This document shows, one piece after another, positions 8,871 through 17,963 of a stretch of 57,527 nucleotides of DNA. Source of the DNA: Clostridia bacterium (lineage in GTDB: Bacteria; Bacillota; Sulfobacillia; JAJZYS01; JAJYTV01); the NCBI GenBank assembly GCA_027420455.1, contig DAIBJA010000036.1:1-57527 (forward strand), in the 5' to 3' direction. Position numbers and translations under genes: made by a program. Every line of letters starts with the position of its first letter. The stretch's first letter is position 1. The notes under the pieces are model-generated. The model did not search any database. It saw only the letters and a program-made list of their open reading frames with translations, and had not been told where the DNA came from.

Positions 8871-10007
8871 TCAGTCGAGCGTGAAGCCGGCCCTGATCTC
8901 GAAGTCGGTCGGGGGGAAGCGGTCCGGACGAAGGTGGGGAGCCTCGGCGAGGCCGAGCGCGATGCGCAGCGCGAACTCGCCGATCGCGGGGCCGCGCATC
9001 ACGCCGAGGCCCTGGTCGCCGGTGGCGACGAAGAGACCCGGCGCGACCTCCCCGACCAGAGGCCGGCGGTCCGGGGTGCCCCCGCATAGGCCCGCCCAGT
9101 TCGAACGCAGGCCGGCGACGTCGCCAAGGCTCGAGAGCTGCATCAGGCGCTCGGCGATGGTCGCCTTGAAATCCTCGTCGCCCATGCGCGGGAAGTTGTC
9201 GGGGTCGAACTCCCGGGTCCTGGTGCCGTCGCCTGCAAGGAAATCTTCCTCGCCATCAGGCACCATGTAGACGTCCGTGGAGAGGTGCCAGACGATCGGG
9301 AGTCCGTGCCTCCTGCGAAGCTCCAGGGAAGAGGCCTGGACGAGGTAGGGCCGCAGCGGGATGTCGACCCCGGCGGTGCGCACGAGCCTGCGCGTCCAGG
9401 TGCCCGCCGTGACGAGGACGCGCCTGGCGGCGAACACCTCGCCGCAGGCCGTCACCAGGACCTTCCCATCCTCCACCCTGATGGACTCCGCACGGCAGGC
9501 GGTGCGCACCTCGAGCCCCTCTGAGCGCGCGTCCTCCTGGACCTGCTGCGCGAAGGCGGTGGCGTTCACGTGCCAGTCGCCCGGGAGCCAGAGGGCGACG
9601 GTATCGGGGTTCAGGCGGTCGAGGGCGGGATAGCGCCTCTCCACCTCGGCCTGGTCGAAGAGTTCATACGGCACCTCGCGTGCTTTGAGATCCTCGGTGC
9701 GGCGGTGGAGGGCGTCGATGTGCTCGCCTTCCGCCAGGGTCAGCATGCCGTAGGGCTGGACGATGGAGACGTCGCCGCTCCGCCTGAGGGCCTCCGTGAA
9801 GAGCTCGCGGCTGCGCTGGACGAATGTCTGGTCCTCCGGGTGCCAGAGAAGGTCGGTCACGATGCCGCCCGACTTCGCGGAACTCTCCTGGGCGAGGCCG
9901 ATATCGGCCTCGAGGAGCAGGGCGGAACGCACGCCTTCCCGCGCCGCCGCGTGCAGGGCACCTGCACCCCAGATCCCGCCACCGACGATCAGGAGGTCAT
10001 AGGTCAA
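8871..10007 (-). CDS. FAD-dependent amino acid/amine oxidase (DAO family)
   Basis: A 378-residue member of the D-amino acid/glycine/sarcosine oxidase family. The N-terminal Rossmann motif is LLIVGGGIWGAGALHAAAREG, followed by a dinucleotide-binding acidic residue in LLLEADIG. The C-terminal FAD contact is GLFVATGDQGLGVMRGPAIGE. TTG start with GGAGGTG five bases upstream. It would oxidise an amine or amino acid to an imine and then a keto compound. It stands alone, convergent with the M20 gene and following the second aminotransferase in the same direction by about 180 bases. It may act on D-amino acids, glycine derivatives or N-methyl compounds; this cannot be settled here. Confidence 0.87.
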   Translation of the reverse strand: MTYDLLIVGGGIWGAGALHAAAREGVRSALLLEADIGLAQESSAKSGGIVTDLLWHPEDQTFVQRSRELFTEALRRSGDVSIVQPYGMLTLAEGEHIDALHRRTEDLKAREVPYELFDQAEVERRYPALDRLNPDTVALWLPGDWHVNATAFAQQVQEDARSEGLEVRTACRAESIRVEDGKVLVTACGEVFAARRVLVTAGTWTRRLVRTAGVDIPLRPYLVQASSLELRRRHGLPIVWHLSTDVYMVPDGEEDFLAGDGTRTREFDPDNFPRMGDEDFKATIAERLMQLSSLGDVAGLRSNWAGLCGGTPDRRPLVGEVAPGLFVATGDQGLGVMRGPAIGEFALRIALGLAEAPHLRPDRFPPTDFEIRAGFTLD

Positions 10008-10187
10008 GGGAACACCTCCGTTCCAGCTGTCGGGTCACGTCGCAAGAAGATCGCCCCGCTCGCATGATGGCTGGGGGGTTCGCGGCCACGCCCAAGTGGC
10101 ACCTCGACGCGCGCGGCGCTCCGGAGCTGGATGGGAGACCGCCTGCCACCGGGCGGCAGGCGGCTTGTGTCCGGGGGACGAGGACCG

Positions 10188-11453
10188 TCAGTTGGCGCTG
10201 CAGACCCGGCGCACGATGGTCGAGAGACGGTCGAGCGCGTCCGCGAAGACGCCCGCCGGGATGTTGAGCGGAGGCATGAGCCGGATCACCTCGTGCTTCA
10301 ATCCGGCCATGTGCAGGATCATGTGGTCGGCGAGAGACTCCGTCACGACCTGCTGCGCGCGGGCGCCGCCTTCGGCGCCGGCGAACTCGACGGCGATCAT
10401 CAGGCCCCGGGCGCGCACTTCCTTGACGCACGGCAACTCCGCGAGCGGCGCCAGCTGGCGCAGGGCCGCTTCTCCGAGCTGCGTGGCGACTTCCATCAGA
10501 GACTCTTCCCGGATCACCTCGAGCGTCGCGAGGCCCGCGGCGCAGGAGACCGGGTTGCCGCCGAACGTGGTGCCGTGCGCGCCGGGCGTCCAGCGGTCGG
10601 CGAGTTCGGTGCGGGCGGCGAGGGCCGAAAGCGGCATGCCGCCGCCGAGCGCCTTGCCCATGATGACCAGGTCCGGCTCGATTCCGCTGTGCTGGTAGGC
10701 GAACATGCGGCCGGTACGGCCCATGCCGGACTGCACCTCGTCCACGGCCAGGAGGATGCCGTGCTTCGCGGTCAGATCCCTGAGCCAGGGCAGGAAGCCG
10801 TCCGGCGGGATGACGTAGCCGCCCTCGCCCTGGATCGGCTCGAGCACGATGGCGGCGACGCGCTCGGGTGCCACGTCCGTTTCAAGGAGGCGTGCGATCT
10901 GCTGCTGCACGTGGGCGAGTGCCTCGTCCGGCGTCATGCCGAGGCGCGTCGGCGCGGGGTAGTCCACGTGGTAGACGGCCGGAAGGAGCGGCTCGTAGGG
11001 GGAGCGGTAGCGGGCGGCCGAGTCAGTCAGGCTCAGGGCGCCCAGCGAGCGGCCATGGAAGCTGCCGCGGAACGCGATCACGGCCGGACGACCGGTGGCG
11101 AAGCGGCTGAGCTTCACCGCGGCCTCCACCGCCTCGGTGCCGGAATTGCCGAAGAAGAGCTTGTACGATGGGCCGATTTCCTTCTGCAGGGCCTCTGCAA
11201 AAGCGACGAGCACCTGCTGGTAGGCTGTTCCGCTGTAGAGGTGGAGGTGACGGTGCACCTGCTCGTCAATGGCTGCCAGGACCTTCGGGTGGCTGTATCC
11301 CACCGCGTTGACGGCGATTCCCGTCGCGAGGTCCAGATAGCGTGTCCCGTCCGGTGTGAACAGATAGGGACCTTCGCCTCGCACCAATTCGAGCTCGGTC
11401 TCCATGGGTTGGACGGGCATCACGGCAGCTGCATGACGCTGGCTGATATCCAA
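10188..11453 (-). CDS. Class III aminotransferase (4-aminobutyrate/ornithine-like)
   Basis: About 421 residues, class III PLP aminotransferase closest in pattern to GabT and ornithine-type enzymes. Visible are FFGNSGTEAVEAAVKLSRFATGR, FRGSFHGRSLGALSLT, LEPIQGEGGY, LLAVDEVQSGMGRTG and the PLP lysine in LVIMGKALGGGMPL. The track start (GTG 11486) lacks a ribosome site. A TTG at 11453 with AGAGGGG seven bases upstream produces LDISQRHAAAVMPVQP, a normal start for the family. It would move the terminal amino group of an omega-amino acid to 2-oxoglutarate, which suits the semialdehyde dehydrogenase in the neighbouring operon. Confidence 0.9.
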   Translation of the reverse strand: MDISQRHAAAVMPVQPMETELELVRGEGPYLFTPDGTRYLDLATGIAVNAVGYSHPKVLAAIDEQVHRHLHLYSGTAYQQVLVAFAEALQKEIGPSYKLFFGNSGTEAVEAAVKLSRFATGRPAVIAFRGSFHGRSLGALSLTDSAARYRSPYEPLLPAVYHVDYPAPTRLGMTPDEALAHVQQQIARLLETDVAPERVAAIVLEPIQGEGGYVIPPDGFLPWLRDLTAKHGILLAVDEVQSGMGRTGRMFAYQHSGIEPDLVIMGKALGGGMPLSALAARTELADRWTPGAHGTTFGGNPVSCAAGLATLEVIREESLMEVATQLGEAALRQLAPLAELPCVKEVRARGLMIAVEFAGAEGGARAQQVVTESLADHMILHMAGLKHEVIRLMPPLNIPAGVFADALDRLSTIVRRVCSAN

Positions 11454-11759
11454 GCTATGACCCCTCTCGTAGGAAGCTGGCCGCACGGCATACTAAGCGT
11501 ACGCATGATCGCACGCCTACAGTGTCCTCGAGTTCTTGGCGCACATGCAAATGCGCGCGCCGACCGTGGCGTCCGCCTATGCCTAGTCGGGCGAAGGGCG
11601 GCGGGCCGCGCGGCCTGCGGCGCCGCGTCTTGCGGGGGTACGCAGTGCGCACGGGCGTAGATCGATGACCGGACGGACGTTGGGCCGCGCGACGGCTTGC
11701 CTGGGCAGGCGCGAGGCCTCGGTTGGCGACGGCCTGTCCTCACACGCGCGACTTGGCCC
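11454..11759. other. Intergenic region upstream of the second aminotransferase
   Basis: About 300 bases without a supported gene. It includes CTAAGCGTA (11493-11501), the inverse of the TACGCTTAG core found at the IclR start, within GCATAC-N5-GTACGC (11488-11504). The Fic gene ends at its right side with no clear terminator. Confidence 0.4.
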
Positions 11760-12923
11760 TTAGAGAGGCTCCAGGCCTTCGTTCAGGACTTTGAGGCAGC
11801 TGGAGTAGGCATACACCCGGTTGCGCCGCTGGCCGGTCACCTCATCCACAATGCCGAGATGCTCGAGCGCTTGCATAGCCTTTGCGGCAGTCGGGAAGGA
11901 AAGCCCCGACCGCTCGGCGGCCGCACGAAGCGACAAGAGGGGGCGGGATTGAAGTGCGGTCAGCACCCGCAAGGCCGAACCGGCCGATCGCCCGCCGGTT
12001 TGAACCCTCACACGGTCACGATCTGCCAGCGCGATCAGTTGCCTCGCGGTGTTCACCGCAGCTGTGGCGGTTTCCGCGACGCCGACCAGGAAGAAGGAGA
12101 GCCATGCTTCCCAGTCTCCGTCGGTGCGGACAAGGTCGAGCAGGCGGTAGTACTCGTCACGGTGTCGCTTGAAGTGAAGGCTGAGGTACAGGATGGGCTG
12201 CGACAGGATGCCGGAGTCCCAGAGGAACAGGCTGATCAGAAGCCGTCCGAGGCGTCCGTTGCCATCCAGGAACGGGTGGATCGTCTCGAACTGCGCGTGA
12301 GCCAGTGCGACGCGAACGAGAGCGCCGAACTCCAGGTCCTGGCGGTGGAGAAAGGTTTCGAGATTCCCCATCGCGCCTCCAACCGCATGGGGCGGTGGTG
12401 GGACGAAGTGTGCATTGCCCGGCCTGGAGCCTCCGATCCAGTTCTGCGATCGGCGAAACTCCCCGGGGAGCTTGTCGCTGCCCCTGCCATGTGCAAGGAG
12501 ATCCGCGTGCATCTCCAAAAGGAGCCGAGAAGAGAGCGGAAAGCCCTCGCGCAGTCGCTGCACGCCGTGCTCAAGCGCGGCCACATACCGCGATGTCTCA
12601 ACGACATCCTGAATGGGAACACCTGGAGCCCCGGACATTTCGAAGAGCAAGAGATCCGACAGCGAGGATTGGGTACCTTCGACTTGAGATGAAAGCACTG
12701 CCTCTTTACGAACGTAGGCATAGAGCAGCAGGTCTGGCTGCGGCAGGAAGGACATGGCGCTGTCAAGGCGCCCCAAGGCCAAGAGCGCCTGTTCCAGCTG
12801 ATCTTGCAGCGTCGGTCCCATGGTGATTGGCGGCGATGGTGGGAGTGGGAACGGGATGAATGCCCTGACCCTCTCCACTCCACCTGGCACAACTTCATAG
12901 AGGCCGCTGGGGCCACGGCGCAA
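11760..12923 (-). CDS. Fic-domain AMP-transferase with C-terminal winged helix
   Basis: A 387-residue Fic protein that would attach AMP (or another nucleotide part) to a protein hydroxyl. The active site HPFLDGNGRLGR begins at His216. The N-terminal inhibitory motif [S/T]xxxE[G/N] is present as SSQVEG (78-83), which in class II Fic proteins folds over the active site and keeps it off without a separate antitoxin. Residues about 310-387 form a winged helix (LSLRAAAERSGLSFPTAAKAMQALEHLGIV), so it can bind DNA. TTG start with AAGGAGGG six bases upstream. Three phased repeats directly upstream suggest autoregulation. The target protein is unknown. Confidence 0.92.
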   Translation of the reverse strand: MRRGPSGLYEVVPGGVERVRAFIPFPLPPSPPITMGPTLQDQLEQALLALGRLDSAMSFLPQPDLLLYAYVRKEAVLSSQVEGTQSSLSDLLLFEMSGAPGVPIQDVVETSRYVAALEHGVQRLREGFPLSSRLLLEMHADLLAHGRGSDKLPGEFRRSQNWIGGSRPGNAHFVPPPPHAVGGAMGNLETFLHRQDLEFGALVRVALAHAQFETIHPFLDGNGRLGRLLISLFLWDSGILSQPILYLSLHFKRHRDEYYRLLDLVRTDGDWEAWLSFFLVGVAETATAAVNTARQLIALADRDRVRVQTGGRSAGSALRVLTALQSRPLLSLRAAAERSGLSFPTAAKAMQALEHLGIVDEVTGQRRNRVYAYSSCLKVLNEGLEPL

Positions 12924-12942
12924 GCGCGTCCCTCCTTATGCA

Positions 12943-12999
12943 CAAACGTTTAATAGCAGCCTACGTTATTAAACGATTCGGCGCAAACGTTTAATAACG
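12943..12999. promoter_or_regulatory. Three phased CGTTTAATA repeats upstream of fic
   Basis: CGTTTAATA occurs at 12947-12955 and 12988-12996 on the plus strand and inverted at 12967-12975; the last two share the 12-mer CGTTATTAAACG. Their centres are 20 and 21 bases apart, about two helical turns, so a bound protein would lie on one face. The AT-rich motif stands out in this GC-rich DNA. It is probably the operator for the Fic protein's own winged helix. Confidence 0.6.
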
Positions 13000-13179
13000 C
13001 GGGATGTTATCTCGAATCTCACGCCCTGGCGAGACAAACGTGAGCCATGGGTCCGTGTAGGGAACGTAGCCTCAAGACGAGGGCACCTTGCGCCTTCCCC
13101 GCGGCTGGCAGGGGCGGACCGGACGACGGTAGGTCGGGCGTCCTTTCGGTTTGCGGGCGTATGCCCGTGCCAGGTCGGC

Positions 13180-13497
13180 TCAACTGTACCCTGACAGCAT
13201 GAGAAGGATGGCACGGACGAGGATCAAGCCCACCACGACGAGACCGAGACCCAGCAGAACGCCGAAGGCGATCGCCACCTTGCGGTAGCGCCGCGTGTGA
13301 AATCCTATACGCGTGCGTTCATAGGCGATTTCCTCACGCAGCGTCTTCACAAGCCACCACTCGTAGATCACGATCACGGCGAGAAGAGCGACGGTCGGCA
13401 GTACGAACACACGGCATGCCCCCATGCACATGGGTATGGCGGTGTACTTCTCCCCGAGTCGCCGCCGCACCCTCCATTTGGCCAGTCCGTCCCTCAT
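13180..13497 (-). CDS. Small two-helix membrane protein, unknown function
   Basis: I do not recognise this protein. The C-terminal 105 codons of the track ORF have two clear membrane helices (VFVLPTVALLAVIVIYEWWLV and KVAIAFGVLLGLGLVVVGLILVRAILLML) separated by a charged loop of about 25 residues, and a basic N-terminus. The upstream 128 residues of the track ORF look like non-coding translation. No good ribosome site precedes the ATG at 13497, so the start could be further in. It lies between the Fic gene and the importer and has no obvious partner. Confidence 0.45.
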   Translation of the reverse strand: MRDGLAKWRVRRRLGEKYTAIPMCMGACRVFVLPTVALLAVIVIYEWWLVKTLREEIAYERTRIGFHTRRYRKVAIAFGVLLGLGLVVVGLILVRAILLMLSGYS

Positions 13498-14166
13498 TGG
13501 ACGCAGGCGCTTCGGACACGTAGTCCAGGGACTCGCGAAGAGAGGCGGATGGTTGAGACAGCGCGTGCGATGTTGCCGGAGAGCCGCCTGAGCTGGCGCC
13601 AAGCACCTGATCCGGCGCCGCACGTTCTTCGCGACCGCGACGGAGGGTCCGAAATGCCCAGCCCGCACATCGTCTGGGCGAACTCCGAGACGAGTGGCCC
13701 AAACGTTCCGAGCCGCAGGTTCATCACGCGTACGTTCTCGCAAAACGGTGCACAGGAATGGCAGAGCCCATGCAGGACCGCTGACGCCGCCTGGCATTGC
13801 GATGGCGCACCACATCCTCTTTGCGGTTGCGTTGCGATCTGTCCAATATAGGGTTAAGAAGTGCGTACACCCAGCACGCACAATGAACCGCTGATCTATC
13901 AGCCCTCCCCACGCTGCAAAGGGGAATCCACTTGCGGGACGGCAACGTGCTCGATCTAGCCGAGGACCCGATGTCTTCTGCGAGCCGGCGGCTGCGCCGT
14001 CATGCCCTATCGGGTCGGGCGTCGCTGGAGGATGGGCAGTGTTGCGCGGGTGGGCGGTGCCCCGTTTGTGCGTATGTGGGCAAGTGCAGGACGCTGACGT
14101 ATCTCAGGTAGATCCAGTCAGCGCGCTCCACCTTTTGCTCTTGGCCGCGACATCGGAGGGATGGTC
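13498..14166. other. Long region without a recognised gene
   Basis: About 670 bases. The overlapping track ORFs in all frames have no ribosome sites, no recognisable motifs and arginine/proline-rich shadow composition. It must contain the promoter of the rightward importer; no convincing -35/-10 pair was found. It may hold decayed coding DNA. Confidence 0.4.
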
Positions 14167-15093
14167 TTGTCGGAGCTGCTCAGCGCACCTGCCCACGATC
14201 CTGAGCGGGTCGTGGCCGAAACCGAGAAGCCGTGGCAGGGCTTCATGCGGCGGTTCGCGCAGCGCCGCCTCGCGGTGTTCGGCCTCGTCCTCGTCGTGTT
14301 GATGGTCTCACTGGCAATCTTCGCGCCCTACCTTGCACCGCACAACCCGACGACCGAGTTTCCGAACGGGCTGAGCGCGGTGGGAGCGCCCTTGCCGCCG
14401 CAGTGGAGTTTCAAAGGCTTCTTCCTGGGCACCGACAACCTCGGCCGGGATGAACTGAGCCAGCTCTTGTACGGGGCCAGGATCTCGATGCAGGTGGGCG
14501 TCATGGGGACCCTCATCACCCTGATCATCGGCACGATCGTTGGCATCGTCGCAGGTTACGCCGGCGGTTGGCTCGACAACGTCCTGATGCGCTTCACCGA
14601 TATCATGCTGGCCTTCCCCTTCATCCTTTTTGTCATCCTGCTCGACTCCGTCATTCCGAACCCCAGCGTGGCCACCGTCTACTCGGTGATCGGCGTGCTC
14701 GGCTGGGCGGGCGTGGCGCGCATCGCGCGCAGCGCCACCCTGTCGATCGCAAAGAACGAGTACGTCACTGCGGCGCGCTCGATCGGCGGCGGCCTGCCAC
14801 GCATCTTGCTGCGCCACGTCCTGCCAAACGCCTTCTCCCCGATCCTCGTCTACGGCACGCTGCAAATCGCCAACTACATCCTCCTGGAGTCTGCGCTCAG
14901 CTTCCTCGGCGCGGGTGTCCCGGACCCGATCCCATCCTGGGGGAAGATGCTGAACGTCGGCTTCAAGTTCTTCCTGGTGGACCCGACACTCGTCGTCTGG
15001 CCCGGGATAATGCTCGTAATCGCCACCCTCGGCTTCAACCTAGTCGGGGATGGCCTCAACGACGCGTTGAATCCACGGGCCATTAGGCGGTGA
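14167..15093 (+). CDS. ABC importer permease, DppC type
   Basis: About 308 residues, an inner-membrane permease of the dipeptide/oligopeptide/nickel importer family. After the first helix (LAVFGLVLVVLMVSLAIFAPYLAP) comes the DppC signature FLGTDNLGRDELSQLLYGARIS, then the permease core with the EAA loop at SIGGGLPRILLRHVLPNAFSPI, which docks the ATPase. The track ATG touches the GGAGGG; the TTG two codons later has six-base spacing and is preferred. First gene of a three-gene unit; the next gene, coding for the binding protein, starts about 60 bases on. Confidence 0.9.
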   Translation: MSELLSAPAHDPERVVAETEKPWQGFMRRFAQRRLAVFGLVLVVLMVSLAIFAPYLAPHNPTTEFPNGLSAVGAPLPPQWSFKGFFLGTDNLGRDELSQLLYGARISMQVGVMGTLITLIIGTIVGIVAGYAGGWLDNVLMRFTDIMLAFPFILFVILLDSVIPNPSVATVYSVIGVLGWAGVARIARSATLSIAKNEYVTAARSIGGGLPRILLRHVLPNAFSPILVYGTLQIANYILLESALSFLGAGVPDPIPSWGKMLNVGFKFFLVDPTLVVWPGIMLVIATLGFNLVGDGLNDALNPRAIRR

Positions 15094-15149
15094 TGACCAC
15101 AGCGACGCGACCCTATCCTCGTCCCGTGCTCAGGCAAGGAGGTAACCGG

Positions 15150-16808
15150 ATGAAGAGTGTGCGGTCTCTTGGCGGCATCATCGCTGCTGCGAGCATCCTC
15201 CTGGCGCTGACCGGCGGCCCCGCCACCGCCAGCGCGAGCGGTGGTCAAAGCTCCGGCGTCTTCACCATGGACTTCGCCAGCGACTTCCCGACCCTCGACC
15301 CCGCCGTCGTGCAGGACGTCCAGTCCAACATCCCGATGGACGGCATCTACGATGGCCTGGTCACCTATGCGACCAACGGCAACACGGCCAAGATCATTCC
15401 GGATCTCGCCACCTGGACAGCATCGACCGACGGCCTCACCTACACCTTCCACCTCAAGCACGGCATCCGCTTCTCGAACGGCGATTCCCTGACCGCCCAG
15501 GACGTCGAGTACTCCATCAACCGTCTGACGTCGTGGGACGCCACCGGCGCGAACGGCCCGTCTCCGTTCGGCAGCGACTTCTCGGACATCGTGGGCTACA
15601 ACCAGTGGTTCAACAATGGCAAGCAGCCCCCCGCGAGCGTCACGGGGCTTTCGGGCATCACCACCCCGGACCCCTACACGGTCGTGATCAAGCTCTCGGC
15701 CCCGCAAGCCTACTTCCTCAACGAGATGGCGCTGCCGAGCGCCTACATTGTCGACCCCAAGGTCACCCAGAAGTACGGGCCCAACCTCTACGCGCAGCAC
15801 GCGGTCGGCACCGGGCCGTACAAACTCCTCTACTGGCACCAGAACAAGCAGATGGTGCTCGTGCCGAACCCATACTACCAGGGCACCCAGAAGGCGAAGC
15901 TGAACAAGATCATCTTCAACGTGAACGTACCGGCGGCGACCCAGTTCCTGCTCTTCGAGAAGGGACAGGTCGACATGATCTTCCAGCCCGACTCCTCCAC
16001 CTACCTCGCTGCCCTGAACAACCCCAGTGTCGCGAAGACCTACATCAAGAACCAGACAAATGCCGTCTGGTACCTGGCCTACAACGTCACGAAGGCGCCC
16101 TTCAACAACGTCAAGGTGCGTCAGGCCGTCAACCTGGCGATTGACCGCCAGCAGATCCTCAAGCTCGTCAACGGGCGCGGCATCATCGAAACGCAGCTCC
16201 TGCCGCCCGCCATGCCGGCCTACGAGAGCTCCATGAAGGGCTACGCGTACAACCCGACCGAGGCAAAGAAGCTGCTTGCGCAAGCGGGATACCCCAAGGG
16301 CTTCACGATCACCTTGGCCTACACGTCTGCGCGGCCGTTTGTCGAGACCGTCATGCAGAACATCCAGGCGCAGCTCGCCAAGGTCGGCGTCAAGGTCAAC
16401 CTGCACAACATCCCTGAGACCGGCACCTACTGGCCGTACACCATGGACAACTCGCAGAACTGGAACCTCTCCTGGACCGACTGGTGGCAGGACTACCCGG
16501 ACCCCCAGGACTTCATGTTCAACCTCGGCAGCGGCCTCAGTTCCAATGAGACCGGCGGCTGGAAGAACACGCAGTTCGAGAACCTTGTCACCGAAGCCGA
16601 CAACCTCCCCGCCTCGCAGAACGCGAAACGCTGGCAGCTCTACGACCAGGCCCAGCAGATCTGGTTCCAGCAGGCACCCTGGGTGCCGCTCTACTACCCG
16701 GTGTGGGATGCCATGGTGCAGCCGTGGGTCGAGCCGCACAACGTCAACGTCCTCCTGCACCCTGTCATCGGTCCGCAGATCCGCCTGTTCTCGGTGAAGA
16801 GCCACTAA
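15150..16808 (+). CDS. Peptide-type ABC importer substrate-binding protein
   Basis: 552 residues of the SBP_bac_5 family (oligopeptide, dipeptide, nickel). The family motif region reads LTYTFHLKHGIRFSNGDSLTAQDVEYSINRL, with TGPYKLLYWHQNKQMVLVPNPYY further on. The start is the ATG six bases after AAGGAGGT; the track start is 20 codons early. The signal peptide ends in an Ala-rich TASASG-type site and has no lipobox cysteine, so the protein would be released or held by other means, unusual for a Gram-positive binding protein. It lies between two permease genes. Confidence 0.92.
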   Translation: MKSVRSLGGIIAAASILLALTGGPATASASGGQSSGVFTMDFASDFPTLDPAVVQDVQSNIPMDGIYDGLVTYATNGNTAKIIPDLATWTASTDGLTYTFHLKHGIRFSNGDSLTAQDVEYSINRLTSWDATGANGPSPFGSDFSDIVGYNQWFNNGKQPPASVTGLSGITTPDPYTVVIKLSAPQAYFLNEMALPSAYIVDPKVTQKYGPNLYAQHAVGTGPYKLLYWHQNKQMVLVPNPYYQGTQKAKLNKIIFNVNVPAATQFLLFEKGQVDMIFQPDSSTYLAALNNPSVAKTYIKNQTNAVWYLAYNVTKAPFNNVKVRQAVNLAIDRQQILKLVNGRGIIETQLLPPAMPAYESSMKGYAYNPTEAKKLLAQAGYPKGFTITLAYTSARPFVETVMQNIQAQLAKVGVKVNLHNIPETGTYWPYTMDNSQNWNLSWTDWWQDYPDPQDFMFNLGSGLSSNETGGWKNTQFENLVTEADNLPASQNAKRWQLYDQAQQIWFQQAPWVPLYYPVWDAMVQPWVEPHNVNVLLHPVIGPQIRLFSVKSH

Positions 16809-16836
16809 CGAACCTGATGGGGGCGGGCACCGGCTC

Positions 16837-17754
16837 ATGCTGCAGTACATTGCGCGTCGACTGCTCTGGGCGCTTCTGGCCGTCCTGGGAATCAGCGCGA
16901 TCACCTACGTCATCGCGTTCGGAATCCCATCCAACCCCGCCAAGATGATCGCCGGCCAGCACGCCACCGCTGCGACGGTGCACGCGGTCTACATGCAGAT
17001 GCACCTGTATCTGCCCCTCTGGGAGCGCTTCCTCCTCTTCCTCTGGGGGATGCTGCACGGCAACTTCGGCTACTCATACGTCTACCACCGCCCTGTGCTG
17101 GACATGGTCGCCGCAGCGGCTCCCGCGACCATGATGCTGGCGCTGGCGGCCATCACGGCGGAGCTCCTGATCGGCATCCCCGTCGGCATCGTGTCGGCTG
17201 CCCGCAAGGGACGCCTAGCGGATTCCGTTTTGACCATCCTCACGCTCGTCGGCATCTCGATGCCCACCTACTGGGTCGGCATGATGCTGCTCCTCGGGTT
17301 CTCGTTCAAGCTTGGCTGGTTCCCGATGAACGGGTACTCGGCGCTCGGAGTCGTGCTGCCGGCCCTGTCGGTCGGGATTACAGGCTCCGCGTACTATGCG
17401 CGCATCCTGCGCTCCACGATGCTCGAGGTGATGCACCTCGACTACGTCCGCACGGCTCGCGCCAAGGGTCTTGGCGAATGGCGGGTACTGCTGCACCACA
17501 CCGTCCGCAACGCCCTCATCCCCGTCGTCACGATGCTCGGCCTCGACTTCAGTAGCCTGCTCGGGGGCCTGATCGTGTCCGAGGTGATCTTCGGCTGGCC
17601 TGGGCTGGGTCTGTTGGCGAACCAGGCCATCGGCAGCCTCGACGAGGCAGTGATCGAAGGGGTCACCCTCTACGCAGCCATTGCGGTGGTCATCGTGAAC
17701 CTCGCCGTAGACGTCGTCTACGCCTTCCTCGACCCGCGCATCACGTACTCCTGA
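16837..17754 (+). CDS. ABC importer permease, DppB type
   Basis: 305 residues. It opens MLQYIARRLLWALLAVLGISAITYVIAF as DppB proteins do, and has six predicted membrane helices with the EAA loop at ARAKGLGEWRVLLHHTVRNALIPVVT. It pairs with the DppC-type permease upstream. The ribosome site is weak (GGGGGCGGG). No ATPase gene (DppD/F) follows: a strong terminator ends the unit. The ATPases must be encoded elsewhere and shared. Confidence 0.92.
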   Translation: MLQYIARRLLWALLAVLGISAITYVIAFGIPSNPAKMIAGQHATAATVHAVYMQMHLYLPLWERFLLFLWGMLHGNFGYSYVYHRPVLDMVAAAAPATMMLALAAITAELLIGIPVGIVSAARKGRLADSVLTILTLVGISMPTYWVGMMLLLGFSFKLGWFPMNGYSALGVVLPALSVGITGSAYYARILRSTMLEVMHLDYVRTARAKGLGEWRVLLHHTVRNALIPVVTMLGLDFSSLLGGLIVSEVIFGWPGLGLLANQAIGSLDEAVIEGVTLYAAIAVVIVNLAVDVVYAFLDPRITYS

Positions 17755-17776
17755 GCCGGGCGCGCGAGGCCCGCCG

Positions 17777-17807
17777 AAAGACCCGCCGCACGACGCGGCG
17801 GGTCTTT
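17777..17807 (+). terminator. Intrinsic terminator of the importer operon
   Basis: AAAGACCCGCCGC and GCGGCGGGTCTTT form a perfect 13-bp stem with a five-base loop, ending in TTT. It starts about 20 bases after the last permease gene. Confidence 0.85.
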
Positions 17808-17963
17808 CCCATGAGCCTCGATCGCTCGGGATGGAGCGGGGGCAGAACGGTGGCTAAGCTGCCACCACAGCGCTGCCGCCAAGGCGCAACCTTTGTATGT
17901 GTCGAGCCTTTTGCGCTGTGACCGTTTCGCGGCACGAACGGGCGCTCGCTGACGGGCTGGTGA

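Noticed and set aside
13498-13881. N-terminal extension of the small membrane protein
   Set aside because: No motif, no ribosome site, and translation looks random until the two membrane helices.
14874-16904. 676-codon minus-strand ORF opposite the binding protein
   Set aside because: Mirror of the real genes: composition is Arg/Val/Gly-rich shadow, no ribosome site, no motif; the plus strand encodes clear importer proteins.
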